DNA from: JBCCGG01 sp039029395
GTDB taxonomy: Bacteria > Pseudomonadota > Alphaproteobacteria > Kiloniellales > JAKSDN01
Direction: 5' to 3'
Assembly: GCA_039029395.1 (NCBI GenBank)
Contig: JBCCGG010000001.1
Coordinates: 310,001 to 374,000 of the forward strand
DNA length: 64,000 nt
In this document: in pieces, positions 50,741 to 59,791 of the stretch
Position numbering within the stretch: position 1 is the stretch's first letter
How the letters are laid out: every line of letters begins with the position of its first letter
Notes under the pieces: model-generated
What the model was told of the DNA's origin: nothing
Database searches by the model: none
The model's input: the letters and a program-made list of their open reading frames with translations, nothing else
Position numbers and translations under genes: made by a program

Positions 50741-52114
50741 ATGGATGTCGTCTTCCTTTTCGCGATGGTGATCGCCCTTCTGTTGATCGGCGTGCCCATT
50801 GCAATCTCGCTCGGCTTGAGCTCTATGATCTTCCTCTTGGTGTTTTCCGAGAGCTCGCTCGGCTCGATCGCCCAGACCCTTTTCAACGCCTTTGCCGGGC
50901 ACTTCACGCTACTCGCCATTCCGTTCTTCATTTTGGCCTCGACCTTCATGTCGACCGGCGGGGTGGCGCGACGCATCATCCGTTTCGCGATCGCCGTGGT
51001 CGGCCATTTTAAAGGCGGCCTGGCGATCGCCGGTGTCTTCGCTTGCATGCTGTTCGCCGCGCTCTCCGGCTCCTCGCCGGCGACCGTGGTGGCGATCGGC
51101 ACGATCGTTATCGCCGGCATGCGCCAAGTGGGCTACACTAAGGACTTCGCCGCTGGCGTGATCTGTAACGCCGGCACACTTGGCATCCTGATCCCGCCCT
51201 CGATCGTGATGGTGGTCTATGCCTCGGCGGTCGATGTTTCGGTCGGGCGCATGTTCCTGGCCGGCGTCATCCCCGGCCTGCTTGCCGGTCTCATGCTGAT
51301 GGTCGGCATCTACGTCACCGCGAAGATTCGCGACCTGCCAGCCCAAGACTGGGCCGGCTGGAGCGAGATCATCGCCTCGGCGCGGGATTCCGCCTGGGGC
51401 CTGTTCCTCATCGTGATCATTCTGGGCGGCATCTACGGCGGCATCTTCACGCCGACCGAGGCAGCCGCCGTCGCCGCGGTCTACGCCTTCTTCATCGCCA
51501 ATTTCGTGTACAAGGACATGGGACCCCTGAAAGGCGAGGGGGACCAGCGCCATTCTTTCCTGTCGCGGCCCTACAGCCTGATCACGGTGTTCGTCCATCC
51601 AGACACCAAGCAGTCGCTCTTCGAGGCCGGCAAGACGACCATCATGCTGCTGTTCATCATCGCCAACGCGCTGATCTTGAAGCATGTACTGACCGAGGAG
51701 CAGATCCCCCAGGCGATCGCCGGCTCCATGCTGGCGGCTGGCTTTGGGCCGATCATGTTCCTGGTCATCGTCAACCTGATCCTCTTGATCGGCGGTCAGT
51801 TCATGGAACCCTCTGGCCTGATCGTGATCGTCGCGCCCTTGGTCTTCCCGATCGCCATCGAGCTCGGCATCGACCCGATCCATCTGGGCATCATCATGGT
51901 GGTCAACATGGAGATCGGCATGATCACGCCACCCGTGGGCTTGAACCTCTTCGTCACCTCCGGGGTTGCCGGAATGTCCATGATGCGGGTAGTCAAGGCG
52001 GCCACGCCGTGGCTCTGCATCCTCTTCGTGTTCCTGATCATGGTGACCTACATCCCCTGGATCTCGACCTTCCTGCCGACCTCCCTTATGGGACCCGAGA
52101 TCATCACGAACTAA
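50741..52114 (+). CDS. dctM: TRAP transporter large membrane subunit DctM
   Basis: 457 residues, about twelve helices. Conserved segments: GVPIAISLGLSSM, IPFFILASTFMSTGG, ALSGSSPATVVAIGTI, LGILIPPSIVMVVYA, FTPTEAAAVAAVYAF and EIGMITPPVGLNLFV. Sodium-coupled transport of the DctP-bound solute. Slightly longer than usual because of an insert near 255-290 (GPLKGEGDQRHSFLSR). Convergent with the LysR gene, only 2 bp apart. Confidence 0.93.
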   Translation: MDVVFLFAMVIALLLIGVPIAISLGLSSMIFLLVFSESSLGSIAQTLFNAFAGHFTLLAIPFFILASTFMSTGGVARRIIRFAIAVVGHFKGGLAIAGVFACMLFAALSGSSPATVVAIGTIVIAGMRQVGYTKDFAAGVICNAGTLGILIPPSIVMVVYASAVDVSVGRMFLAGVIPGLLAGLMLMVGIYVTAKIRDLPAQDWAGWSEIIASARDSAWGLFLIVIILGGIYGGIFTPTEAAAVAAVYAFFIANFVYKDMGPLKGEGDQRHSFLSRPYSLITVFVHPDTKQSLFEAGKTTIMLLFIIANALILKHVLTEEQIPQAIAGSMLAAGFGPIMFLVIVNLILLIGGQFMEPSGLIVIVAPLVFPIAIELGIDPIHLGIIMVVNMEIGMITPPVGLNLFVTSGVAGMSMMRVVKAATPWLCILFVFLIMVTYIPWISTFLPTSLMGPEIITN

Positions 52115-52116
52115 GT

Positions 52117-53022
52117 TCACGCCCAGGCTGGTTCCGGTTGCCTGACCGGCGCGTTGGCCAGCAGCCAGTTGCGGAAGATCGACAGGCCGCTCTGGCTGCG
52201 ACGGTCCGACGGGCAGACGAAGTAGGTGCCACGGCCAGTGCGGCACTGCTGCTTTATCGGTACCACTAGTTTGCCGTCGCGCAGATCGTCGCCGATCAGG
52301 GAGAGATCGCCGATCGCTATCCCGATGCCCGCCTCGGCAGCTCGCACCGCCATGTCGAGGGTCTCGAAGGCCGGACCGTCGTAGCCATTGACATCGCGCG
52401 CGCCGACCTCGTTGAGCCAGATCGGCCAGTCCCGTCGATCGGTCGTGGTGTGCAGCAGGACATGACCGTCGAGATCGGAGACCTGTTCGATTGCGCCCTT
52501 GTCAGCGATCAGCTGAGGCGCGCAGACCGGCAGAAGCACCTCTTCCGAAAGCAGCGTCGCGTGGAGTGACGGCCAGGAGCCATCGCCGTAGATGATGCCG
52601 GCGTCAAAGCTCGATTGATCAAAGCCCTCGGGATGCAGAGTGATCGAGGGCCTGACGTCGATTTGGCCGTGCTGTTCGGCGAAGTCGGCCAGGCGCGGCA
52701 GCAGCCAGCGCACGGCGAAGGTCGGCGCAACTTGAAGGCGGATCACCGAGCGGGCGCTGCTCGCCGCCTCGATCGACTGGCTGATGTTCTCGAAGGCAAG
52801 AGTCGTGGCCGGTAGGATCGCCTTGGCGTACTCCGTTAGCTCGACCCTATTGATGTCGCGCAAAAAGAGCGCCGCGCCCAAGTGCAGCTCCAGCTTTTTG
52901 ACCTGACGGCTGATTGCGCCCTGGGTCACGAAAAGCTCCTCGGCGGCTTTGGTGAAAGATCGGTGGCGGGCCGCCGCCTCGAAGGCACGCAATGCATTGA
53001 GTGGTGGCAGATGACGGTACAG
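52117..53022 (-). CDS. LysR-family (GcvA-like) regulator, probable CTG start
   Basis: The HTH (FEAAARHRSFTKAAEELFVT, QGAISRQVKKLELHLG) is canonical and close to GcvA-type regulators. The first standard start codon in frame is a TTG at 52992, which would cut the conserved 'RHLPPLNALRAFEAA' opening. A CTG at 53022, eight bases after a GAGG site, restores it (YRHLPPLNALRAF), giving 301 residues; I therefore favour the CTG. It is divergent from the ureohydrolase gene, its likely target. Confidence 0.82.
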   Translation of the reverse strand: MYRHLPPLNALRAFEAAARHRSFTKAAEELFVTQGAISRQVKKLELHLGAALFLRDINRVELTEYAKAILPATTLAFENISQSIEAASSARSVIRLQVAPTFAVRWLLPRLADFAEQHGQIDVRPSITLHPEGFDQSSFDAGIIYGDGSWPSLHATLLSEEVLLPVCAPQLIADKGAIEQVSDLDGHVLLHTTTDRRDWPIWLNEVGARDVNGYDGPAFETLDMAVRAAEAGIGIAIGDLSLIGDDLRDGKLVVPIKQQCRTGRGTYFVCPSDRRSQSGLSIFRNWLLANAPVRQPEPAWA

Positions 53023-53266
53023 GAATCTTACCTCATGAGTTTTTCTCAGTCTAAGCCTACCACAAAGTCGTTCGAAACGCCGCTCGTTTGTTGTTATTGC
53101 TTTTTCTAATGTTGGACATTAGCCGGCGAGTTGGTAGGCGTTCCAGGGATGTTCCAATCGTCACCCGGATCCTCGGCAATGGGCTCCAGCAGAAGCGCCG
53201 AGGCTCCCGGGCATGATCAATCGTGCGCGTGCCAGGCACCACCCATAGGAGACGGAGGAGGGACCC

Positions 53267-54328
53267 TTGGCCCAGGAGGACCATACGCCGCAGCCCGCGC
53301 GAGACCAAAAGGCCTTCATGGATGCGCTCTATTGGTGGGGTGTGCCGACCTTGTTTCGCGCGCCCCATGACATTGACCCGGCGGCTTGCGATATCGCCCT
53401 GGTCGGCGTGCCCCACAGCACCGGCAACGGCACCACGGAGCGCGACCAGCACTTGGGGCCGCGCGCCGTGCGCGACGTCTCGGCCAACGGTCGGCGGGTC
53501 CACATGCACTTCGAGCTGGACCCTTGGAAGGCTTGCCGAATTCATGATCTGGGCGACGTGCCCTTGCCCGAGGCCAACAACAACGAGCGCTCAATCGAGC
53601 GCATCACCGAGTTCTACAGGCGGATCGATGCAGCCGGGACCCGGCCGGTCTCGGTCGGCGGCGACCATTCGATCACCGGCGGCATCCTGCAGGCCCTGGG
53701 CGGCCCGGACTCCCGTCTGACTGGCGGTAAGAAGGCAGCGATCCTGCACTTCGACGCCCACACCGATGCCTTCAGCAACATGAAACACTTCCTGGGCGCT
53801 GAGAAATCCGCTGCCCACTGGGCCTCCTATTTGGTGCGCGACGGCCATGTGGATGCCCACCGCAGTGTTCAAGTCGGCATACGCGGCAATGCCCGCACGC
53901 TCAACTGGCTGCAGCCGAGCTACGATCTTGGCTACGAAGTCATCACCATGGACCGTTACAAGGAGATCGGCGCCCAGCGCTCGATCGAGTTGATCAAGCA
54001 GCGCATTGGCGACCATCCGGTCTACATCACCTTTGACTTGGACTGCCTGGATCCCATGGTGGCGCCCGGCTGCTCCAACCTCGAGGCCGGCTGCAACGGC
54101 TTCATGGTCGATCAGGCGATGGATCTGATCCGTGCGGTGCGGGGCTGCAACATCATCGGCGGCGACGTGGTGTGCCTGATGCCCACCAAGGACAGCCCCA
54201 ACAAGATCACCTCCATGGTGACCATGGCGGTCATGTTCGAGATCCTCAGCCTAATTGCCGACAGCCACCACCGGAAGGACGACCCCGAGATCAAGCGCGA
54301 GGCTATGAGCGCGCACATCGGAGTTTAG
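53267..54328 (+). CDS. ureohydrolase (arginase/agmatinase family), altered substrate loop
   Basis: 353 residues from a TTG at 53267 with a strong AGGAGG. All metal ligands are present: His134 (GGDHS), Asp163, His165, Asp167 (DAHTD), Asp257 and Asp259 (DLDCLDP). The substrate loop is unusual: after VAPG the family's 'GTGTPE..GG' is replaced by CSNLEAGCNG, so agmatine or arginine are doubtful substrates; another guanidino compound is likely. Cytosolic. Divergent LysR; a binding-protein gene follows at 37 bp. Confidence 0.85.
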   Translation: MAQEDHTPQPARDQKAFMDALYWWGVPTLFRAPHDIDPAACDIALVGVPHSTGNGTTERDQHLGPRAVRDVSANGRRVHMHFELDPWKACRIHDLGDVPLPEANNNERSIERITEFYRRIDAAGTRPVSVGGDHSITGGILQALGGPDSRLTGGKKAAILHFDAHTDAFSNMKHFLGAEKSAAHWASYLVRDGHVDAHRSVQVGIRGNARTLNWLQPSYDLGYEVITMDRYKEIGAQRSIELIKQRIGDHPVYITFDLDCLDPMVAPGCSNLEAGCNGFMVDQAMDLIRAVRGCNIIGGDVVCLMPTKDSPNKITSMVTMAVMFEILSLIADSHHRKDDPEIKREAMSAHIGV

Positions 54329-54365
54329 CGTAGAGCAGGAAGAAGCACGAACTTGGAGGCATAAG

Positions 54366-55955
54366 ATGAAAAGACTGGACAAGCTTTCAATGCAACTGAC
54401 CGCCGGCCAAATCGGCCGCCGGGAGTTTATGATGGGCGCGCTCGCGCTGGGTGCATCGCTGTCGAGCGCAAGCACTATGGCCAACCAGGCCTTGGCGGCC
54501 TCGCCCAAGCAAGGCGGGCGTTTCCGAATTGGCTTGGGCCACGGCTCGACCACGGACAACTTCGACCCGGCCACGGTCGAAAACGACTTCACGATTATGG
54601 GCACCTGGGTGTTCCGCGGCCACCTGACCGAGGTCGACGAGAACGACAAGCTGACCGGCGATCTGGCCGAAAGCTGGGACGTCTCGGACGATGCCAGGAC
54701 CTGGGTGTTCAAGCTGCGAGACGGGGTCGAGTTCCACAACGGCAAGACCCTCGATGCCAATGACGTGGTGGCCTCGATCAACCATCATCGGGGCGAGGAC
54801 TCAAAATCGGCTGCCAAGCCGATCGTGGCTTCAGTGGAGGACATCAAGGCGACCGGCAAGAACGAGATGACGGTGGTGCTCGACGCGGGCAACGCCGACT
54901 TCCCCTTCATCGTCAGCGACTACCATCTGGCGATCATGCCGGCGGACAGCGAGGGCAAGATCGACTGGTCCAACCACATCGGCACCGGCGGCTACGTACT
55001 CGAGGACTGGGATCCGGGCATCCGGGCGTCCTTCAAGCGCAATCCGAATTTCTACAAGTCGGGCAGGGCGCATTTCGACGAGGTCGAGATGCTGGTCATC
55101 GCCGACGTGGTGGCGCGCACCAACGCCTTGACCACCGGCGAGCTCGACCTGATGGACCGATGCGACATCAAGACCGTGCATCTCTTGGCGCGGAACCCCA
55201 ACGTCAAGGTCGAGGAGACCAGCGGCACGGCGCACTACACCATGCCGATGCTGGTCGACACGGCGCCCTTCGACAACAACGACCTGCGCTTGGCGATCAA
55301 GCACGCTTGCGACCGCGAGGCCATGGTCAAGACGATCCTGCGCGGTCACGGGGTGGTCGGCAACGACCATCCGATCGGCCGCTCCAACCCCTATTTCGCC
55401 GAGGGCCTAGCGCAGCGGAGCTACGACATCGACAAGGCCAAGCATCATCTGAAGAAGGCCGGCTACGACTCGATCGACCTCAATCTGAGTGCCTCCGACG
55501 CGGCTTTCCCGGGCGCGGTCGACGCGGCGATCCTACTCAAGGAGCACGCGGCGCCGGCCGGGATCAACATCAACGTGGTACGCGAGCCGGCGGACGGCTA
55601 TTGGTCGGACGTTTGGATCAAGAAGCCCTGGGCCCAGAGCTATTGGTCCGGCCGGCCGACCGAGGACTGGATGTTTGCCACAGCATATGCCGCGGGGGCG
55701 GCCTGGAACGAGACCCGGTTCGATCACGACCGTTTCGAGAAGCTGATGCTGGAGGGCCGCTCCGAACTCGATCCCGAGAAGCGGCGCCAGATCTATTTCG
55801 AGATGCAGAAGATCGTCAGCGACCAGGGCGGCAACCTGATCCCCATGTTCAACAACTATGTCTTCGCCACCAACGCAAAGGTCCAGCATGGGTCGATGTC
55901 GGCGGCCTGGGCGCAGGACGGGCAAAAGGCGCCGGAGCGCTGGTGGTTCGGCTAA
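54366..55955 (+). CDS. Tat-exported ABC transporter family-5 substrate-binding protein
   Basis: 529 residues. Twin-arginine signal GRREFMMGALALGASLSS (about 17-34), cleavage near ALA-ASP. Mature part is SBP_bac_5 (DppA/OppA-like): LTGDLAESWDVSDDARTWVF, then RDGVEFHNGKTLDANDVVAS. Binds peptides, opines or other large solutes. No permease or ATPase genes adjoin, so the transporter partners are encoded elsewhere. GGAGG precedes the ATG; co-oriented with the ureohydrolase gene, which suggests a shared guanidino substrate or amine. Confidence 0.9.
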   Translation: MKRLDKLSMQLTAGQIGRREFMMGALALGASLSSASTMANQALAASPKQGGRFRIGLGHGSTTDNFDPATVENDFTIMGTWVFRGHLTEVDENDKLTGDLAESWDVSDDARTWVFKLRDGVEFHNGKTLDANDVVASINHHRGEDSKSAAKPIVASVEDIKATGKNEMTVVLDAGNADFPFIVSDYHLAIMPADSEGKIDWSNHIGTGGYVLEDWDPGIRASFKRNPNFYKSGRAHFDEVEMLVIADVVARTNALTTGELDLMDRCDIKTVHLLARNPNVKVEETSGTAHYTMPMLVDTAPFDNNDLRLAIKHACDREAMVKTILRGHGVVGNDHPIGRSNPYFAEGLAQRSYDIDKAKHHLKKAGYDSIDLNLSASDAAFPGAVDAAILLKEHAAPAGININVVREPADGYWSDVWIKKPWAQSYWSGRPTEDWMFATAYAAGAAWNETRFDHDRFEKLMLEGRSELDPEKRRQIYFEMQKIVSDQGGNLIPMFNNYVFATNAKVQHGSMSAAWAQDGQKAPERWWFG

Positions 55956-55992
55956 AGTCAGGCAGGGCCTGTATTCCCTGCAGTTTGCCCGC

Positions 55993-56023
55993 GGGCCGTC
56001 TCTTCTGGAGGCGGCCCTTTTTT
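55993..56023 (+). terminator. intrinsic terminator after the binding-protein gene
   Basis: Ten-base-pair GC-rich stem with one wobble pair (arms 55993-56002 and 56008-56017), 5-nt loop, followed by TTTTTT. 38 bp after the stop at 55955. Confidence 0.92.
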
Positions 56024-56060
56024 CTTGTTCGATCGCCGAGACGGGCGTCAGATTTTTATT

Positions 56061-56090
56061 GATTATATGATGGTATACCATCATATAATC
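56061..56090. promoter_or_regulatory. perfect 30-bp palindrome, probable GntR (FCD) operator
   Basis: Each arm is GATTATATGATGGTA followed by its exact reverse complement; the core TGGTATACCA fits the TGGT-N2-ACCA pattern of FadR-subfamily GntR sites. It lies 31 bp upstream of the AA_synth gene and overlaps a TATAAT box (56084-56089), so bound protein would block transcription. The GntR gene 1.6 kb downstream is the obvious candidate. Confidence 0.85.
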
Positions 56091-56121
56091 AGCCGAAACG
56101 AACTCGTTGGAGTGAAGGGCC

Positions 56122-56724
56122 ATGGCGGAGAGCATTAGGAAGCTCGTTAAATTTCAAGAGGATACCCTGATCGAAGGGGACAAGGCGGCGGCCCAGCCAT
56201 TGAAGCTGTTCGCGGTCGCGGCTGTTCTGCGCAACCCTTGGGCTGGCCGCGGATTCGTGGAGGACCTGGGCCCTGAGATCCGCAGCGTCGCGCCGCCCCT
56301 TTGGGCGTTTTTGACCGAGGAGATGCTCGCCCTGACCGGCTCGGGCGAGGCTGTCGAGGCCTATGGCAAGGCGGCAATCGTCGGCACGAGTGGTGAGGTC
56401 GAACATGGCTCAGCGCTGATCCACACGCTGCGCTTCGGCAATCACTACCGCGAGGCTGTTGGCGCCCAGAGCTATCTCGCCTTCACCAATACCCGCGGCG
56501 GGCCTGGCGCCGAAATCGCGATCCCACTCATGCACAAGCACGATGCCGGCATGCGCTCCCACTATTTGACGGTCCAATTCTCGGTTGCCGACGCACCGGC
56601 GCCCGACGAGATCGTGGTCGCGCTCGGCGCTTCGATCGGCGGCCGGCCTCATCATCGCATCGGCAGCCGCTACGAAGATTTGAAGGAGCTCGGCCACGAG
56701 GTCGACAACCCGGCCGGAATATAG
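56122..56724 (+). CDS. AA_synth (DUF1185) family protein
   Basis: 200 residues. RKLVKFQEDTLIEGDKAAAQ at the start, VLRNPWAGRGFVEDL, AYGKAAIVGTSGEVEHGSAL and GGRPHHRIGSRYEDLKE match the 'amino acid synthesis' domain family, whose true reaction is not established. Cytosolic. First gene downstream of the 30-bp palindrome; the flavin reductase gene follows at 11 bp. Confidence 0.85.
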   Translation: MAESIRKLVKFQEDTLIEGDKAAAQPLKLFAVAAVLRNPWAGRGFVEDLGPEIRSVAPPLWAFLTEEMLALTGSGEAVEAYGKAAIVGTSGEVEHGSALIHTLRFGNHYREAVGAQSYLAFTNTRGGPGAEIAIPLMHKHDAGMRSHYLTVQFSVADAPAPDEIVVALGASIGGRPHHRIGSRYEDLKELGHEVDNPAGI

Positions 56725-56735
56725 GACCTTGAGCC

Positions 56736-57677
56736 ATGGCTGAGCGAGAGATCGATCCGCGGGATCTGCGTCGGGCCTTCGGCGCCTTCGCGACCGGGGT
56801 AACCATAATCACGACGTCGGATGCCAAGGGTGCGCCCTGGGGCTTCACCGCGAACTCCTTCACCTCGGTGTCTCTCGACCCACCCCTTGCCTTGGTGTGT
56901 CTGGCAAAGACGGCGGGTAGCTTCTCTGTCTTCGAAAAGACCGAGCGCTTTGCCATCAATATCCTTTCCGAGCAGCAGCGCGACGCCTCGGTTGCCTTCG
57001 CTTCCTGGGGCGCTGACAAATTTTCCGCCGTCAACTGGGGGGTCAAGGCGACCGGCAGTCCCGTGCTCGACGGCGTCGTCGCCTGGCTCGACTGCGCGAC
57101 CCACGAGCTGGTCGACGCCGGCGACCACATCGTGCTAATCGGCCGGGTCGTCGACTACGACTACAACGCCGAGCCGCCGCTTGGCTATTGCCGGGGCGCC
57201 TACGTCTCCTTCGGCCTGTCCCAGGAGGTGCTGAAGGCCTCCGAGCAGGAGGGCAAGGTGCTGGTCGGCGCGATCGTCGAGCACAAGGGCGCGATCCTGG
57301 TCGACCAGGACCCGAAGAGCGGTGCAATCCGCTTGCCCAGCGCGGCGAAGTTGGGCGAACCCTCAGACCCAAAGGGTCTGTTCGGGCGTCTCGCCGCGGA
57401 GGGTGTCTCGGTGCGCCTGCCTTTCGTCTTCGCGGTCTATGACCGGGACGACACCCACTGCATCTATTACCGTGGTCAAGTCATGGAGATCGCCAAGGAG
57501 ATGGAGAACCGTTTCGCCTCGCACTGCTTCATCGATTTTGACGAGCTTCCTTGGGAACGCATCGACGAACCGGCTGTGAGGATGATGCTGGAGCGCTACA
57601 TCCAGGAGCGTGAGGCCGACCAGTTCGGCGTCTACGTTGGCGATTCTCAAAAGGGCGACGTGCGCCACCTGAAGTGA
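56736..57677 (+). CDS. flavin reductase-like protein with C-terminal extension
   Basis: 313 residues. The first 165 residues are a flavin-reductase-like FMN-binding domain (FGAFATGVTIITTSDAKGAP, GFTANSFTSVSLDPPLALVC, GDHIVLIGRVVDY). The remaining 145 (VLVGAIVEHKGAILVDQDPK, FAVYDRDDTHCIYYRG) resemble a Nudix-like beta fold without the full Nudix box. Likely supplies reduced flavin to a monooxygenase or is itself an FMN enzyme. Operon with the AA_synth gene under the palindrome. Confidence 0.87.
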   Translation: MAEREIDPRDLRRAFGAFATGVTIITTSDAKGAPWGFTANSFTSVSLDPPLALVCLAKTAGSFSVFEKTERFAINILSEQQRDASVAFASWGADKFSAVNWGVKATGSPVLDGVVAWLDCATHELVDAGDHIVLIGRVVDYDYNAEPPLGYCRGAYVSFGLSQEVLKASEQEGKVLVGAIVEHKGAILVDQDPKSGAIRLPSAAKLGEPSDPKGLFGRLAAEGVSVRLPFVFAVYDRDDTHCIYYRGQVMEIAKEMENRFASHCFIDFDELPWERIDEPAVRMMLERYIQEREADQFGVYVGDSQKGDVRHLK

Positions 57678-57681
57678 CGAG

Positions 57682-58362
57682 TTAATCCTCGCCGCGCTTG
57701 GCCTCGAATATTGCCGCGGCAACCGCCGTGGCCTTATCGACGTGGGCCCGGCAGGCTGCCTCGGCGCGCTCGGGATCACGGGCGCGGAGCGCTGTCATGA
57801 TCGCGCGCATCTCCTTCAAGGAGTCCCGGTCCCGGCCCATTGAGGCCATGGTCATGCGCCTTAACGAGGTGATTCGGGCGTTGAGCGATTGTAAGATCGA
57901 CCAGGCCACGGCCTTGCCGCCGCACGCGAATAGTGTTTCGTAGAACGCTGTGGTGGCGCGCAAGACATTCCGGCTGTCGTTTTTCTTGAGCGCCGCTTCC
58001 AAGTTTTTGTAGGTTTTTTCCAGGCGCGCCAGATCTTGCTCGCTGGCCTGTTCAGCGCAGGCCCTGGCGCCGATCGCCTCGAGGTGAGCGCGGATTTCGT
58101 AGATCTGCAGAGCGGTAGCCTCGTCCAGGACGGCGACCGCGGGCCCTTGGTGGGGAGTCGAGTCGACCAAACCCTCTGATTCGAGATGGCGCAGAACCTC
58201 GCGCACCACCGATCGGCTAACCCCCAACTGCTCGCAGAGCCTGCGCTCGACCAGCCGCTCGCCCGGCGCGAAGTGGAAGTTTATGATAGCCTCGCGCAGG
58301 CTCTCCAAAGCCCGTTCCTTCAGGGTCTTGATATCGCGGTCGATTTTGAGCGGATTGGCCAT
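57682..58362 (-). CDS. GntR-family (FadR/FCD) transcriptional regulator
   Basis: 226 residues from the ATG at 58362 (a TTG at 58392, directly after the MFS stop, is also possible). Winged helix LVERRLCEQLGVSRSVVREVLRHLESEGLV; the C-terminal FCD domain has the usual metal/ligand Asp and His positions (EIRAHLEAIGAR, AHVDKATA). Convergent with the flavin reductase gene, last in an operon behind the MFS gene. Probable repressor at the 30-bp palindrome. Confidence 0.9.
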   Translation of the reverse strand: MANPLKIDRDIKTLKERALESLREAIINFHFAPGERLVERRLCEQLGVSRSVVREVLRHLESEGLVDSTPHQGPAVAVLDEATALQIYEIRAHLEAIGARACAEQASEQDLARLEKTYKNLEAALKKNDSRNVLRATTAFYETLFACGGKAVAWSILQSLNARITSLRRMTMASMGRDRDSLKEMRAIMTALRARDPERAEAACRAHVDKATAVAAAIFEAKRGED

Positions 58363-58392
58363 AAGACTGGATACAAGCTGACCATCGGACAA

Positions 58393-59781
58393 TCAAGCGG
58401 ATGCCGAAGGAGCCTCTTCCTGCTTGAGAAAAATCCAGACCACCGGTAGTGCCGCTGCCAGGAGCAGTCCGCTCATAAGAAAAACCGCTTGGAACGACCC
58501 GGTCATGCTGTGGAGCGTGCTGCAGAGCGCCATCCCGATCGTGCCGCCGAGCAGGCGGGCGGTCATGGTGATGCCGCTGACCTGGCCGTGCTGATCGGGC
58601 GGCACGGCGTTCATGGCGTAGCGCAAGACCGGGATGAAGCAGACCGATAGAGCAAACCCCCAGACCAGCAAGCCCGGGATCAGGAGCGCGTAGCTGTTCC
58701 AGCCGGCGGCGAGCGCGATCCATAGGATGCCCAGGGTGGCGAGCGCCAGGCCGGCCAGCTCGAGCCGCCGGGCGCCCAGCTTGTCGGCCATGCGCCCGGT
58801 CGGCCCGGCCATGATCGGCGTGCCGATCACGGCGACCAACAGGCAGAGCCCAGCCTCGAGTGCGCTCATCCCCAGCACGTCCTGGAGATAGAGAGCGAGG
58901 AAGATCACCACTGCGATCTTACTGAATTGGGCGACGAAGAGCGCCAGGTTGCAGGCGCTGAAACCGGCGCTGGCAAAGAGGCCGATCGCAATCAGCGGAT
59001 CCAGGCGCTTGCGCTCGAGCAGGACGAAGAGTGCCAGGATGGCGATGCCGCTGGCCAGGAGCGCCAGGATGATGACATTGCCCCAGCCCCAGGAAGAGCC
59101 TTGCATGATCGCAAAGACCACCAGGGTAAGGCCGACCACCAAAGTGACCAGGCCGGGCCAGTCGAGGCCCGGTCCAGGCGCTTTATCGTGTGTCGGCTCG
59201 ACCCAGGCCATCTGGAGGACGAGCAAGATCGCCGCGACGATCGGTACGTTGATCCAGAAAATCCAGCGCCATGAGATTAGATCGGTGAAGAGGCCACCGA
59301 CCAAAGGGCCTGCCGCCAGGAAGGCGGTGCCAACCGATATGCAGGTGCCCATGGCCATGCCCCGCTGCTCTTTCGGGAAGACCTTCACGACCATGGCGAG
59401 GGAGACCGGGTAGATCACCGCGGCCCCGATGCCCTCGAACACCCGGGCCGTGATCAGCCAGGCGCCGCTCTGGGCGAAGCCGGCCGCCAGCGAGGTCGCG
59501 CCGAACAGCAGCAGGCTCGCCACCATGACCCTCTTGAGGCCGAAGTGGTCACCCAGCTTGCCGGCCGCCGCTGCAAAGCCAGTGATGGCCAGGAAGTAGG
59601 CGCTGACCACCCAGTGAGCGGCAACGTGCGACATGCCAAGGTCCTGGCGCAAAGTCGGCAGGGCGACGCCGACCACGGTCTCGTCCAGCACGATAAGCCC
59701 GCCGCCAGCGCCCATCGCGGCCAGGATCCACCACTTGCGGTTCTCTTCCTTGATGTTCAGCGCCAGACCCCCCTGATGCAC
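58393..59781 (-). CDS. MFS transporter of the DHA2 (EmrB/QacA-like) family
   Basis: 462 residues from a GTG at 59781. About 13-14 helices. Motif A GDHFGLKRVMVASL, motif D1-like LDETVVGVALPTLRQDLGMS and motif C-like MGTCISVGTAFLAAGPLVGG are those of proton-coupled drug or metabolite exporters. Inner membrane. It sits between the 49-residue protein gene (10 bp upstream) and the GntR gene, so the exported solute is probably linked to the GntR effector. Confidence 0.9.
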   Translation of the reverse strand: MHQGGLALNIKEENRKWWILAAMGAGGGLIVLDETVVGVALPTLRQDLGMSHVAAHWVVSAYFLAITGFAAAAGKLGDHFGLKRVMVASLLLFGATSLAAGFAQSGAWLITARVFEGIGAAVIYPVSLAMVVKVFPKEQRGMAMGTCISVGTAFLAAGPLVGGLFTDLISWRWIFWINVPIVAAILLVLQMAWVEPTHDKAPGPGLDWPGLVTLVVGLTLVVFAIMQGSSWGWGNVIILALLASGIAILALFVLLERKRLDPLIAIGLFASAGFSACNLALFVAQFSKIAVVIFLALYLQDVLGMSALEAGLCLLVAVIGTPIMAGPTGRMADKLGARRLELAGLALATLGILWIALAAGWNSYALLIPGLLVWGFALSVCFIPVLRYAMNAVPPDQHGQVSGITMTARLLGGTIGMALCSTLHSMTGSFQAVFLMSGLLLAAALPVVWIFLKQEEAPSASA

Positions 59782-59791
59782 TACCTCGTCC

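Noticed and set aside
50909..52246. Minus-strand open frame of 445 codons rich in His and Asp
   Set aside because: Antisense to dctM; composition is typical of a reversed membrane-protein gene.
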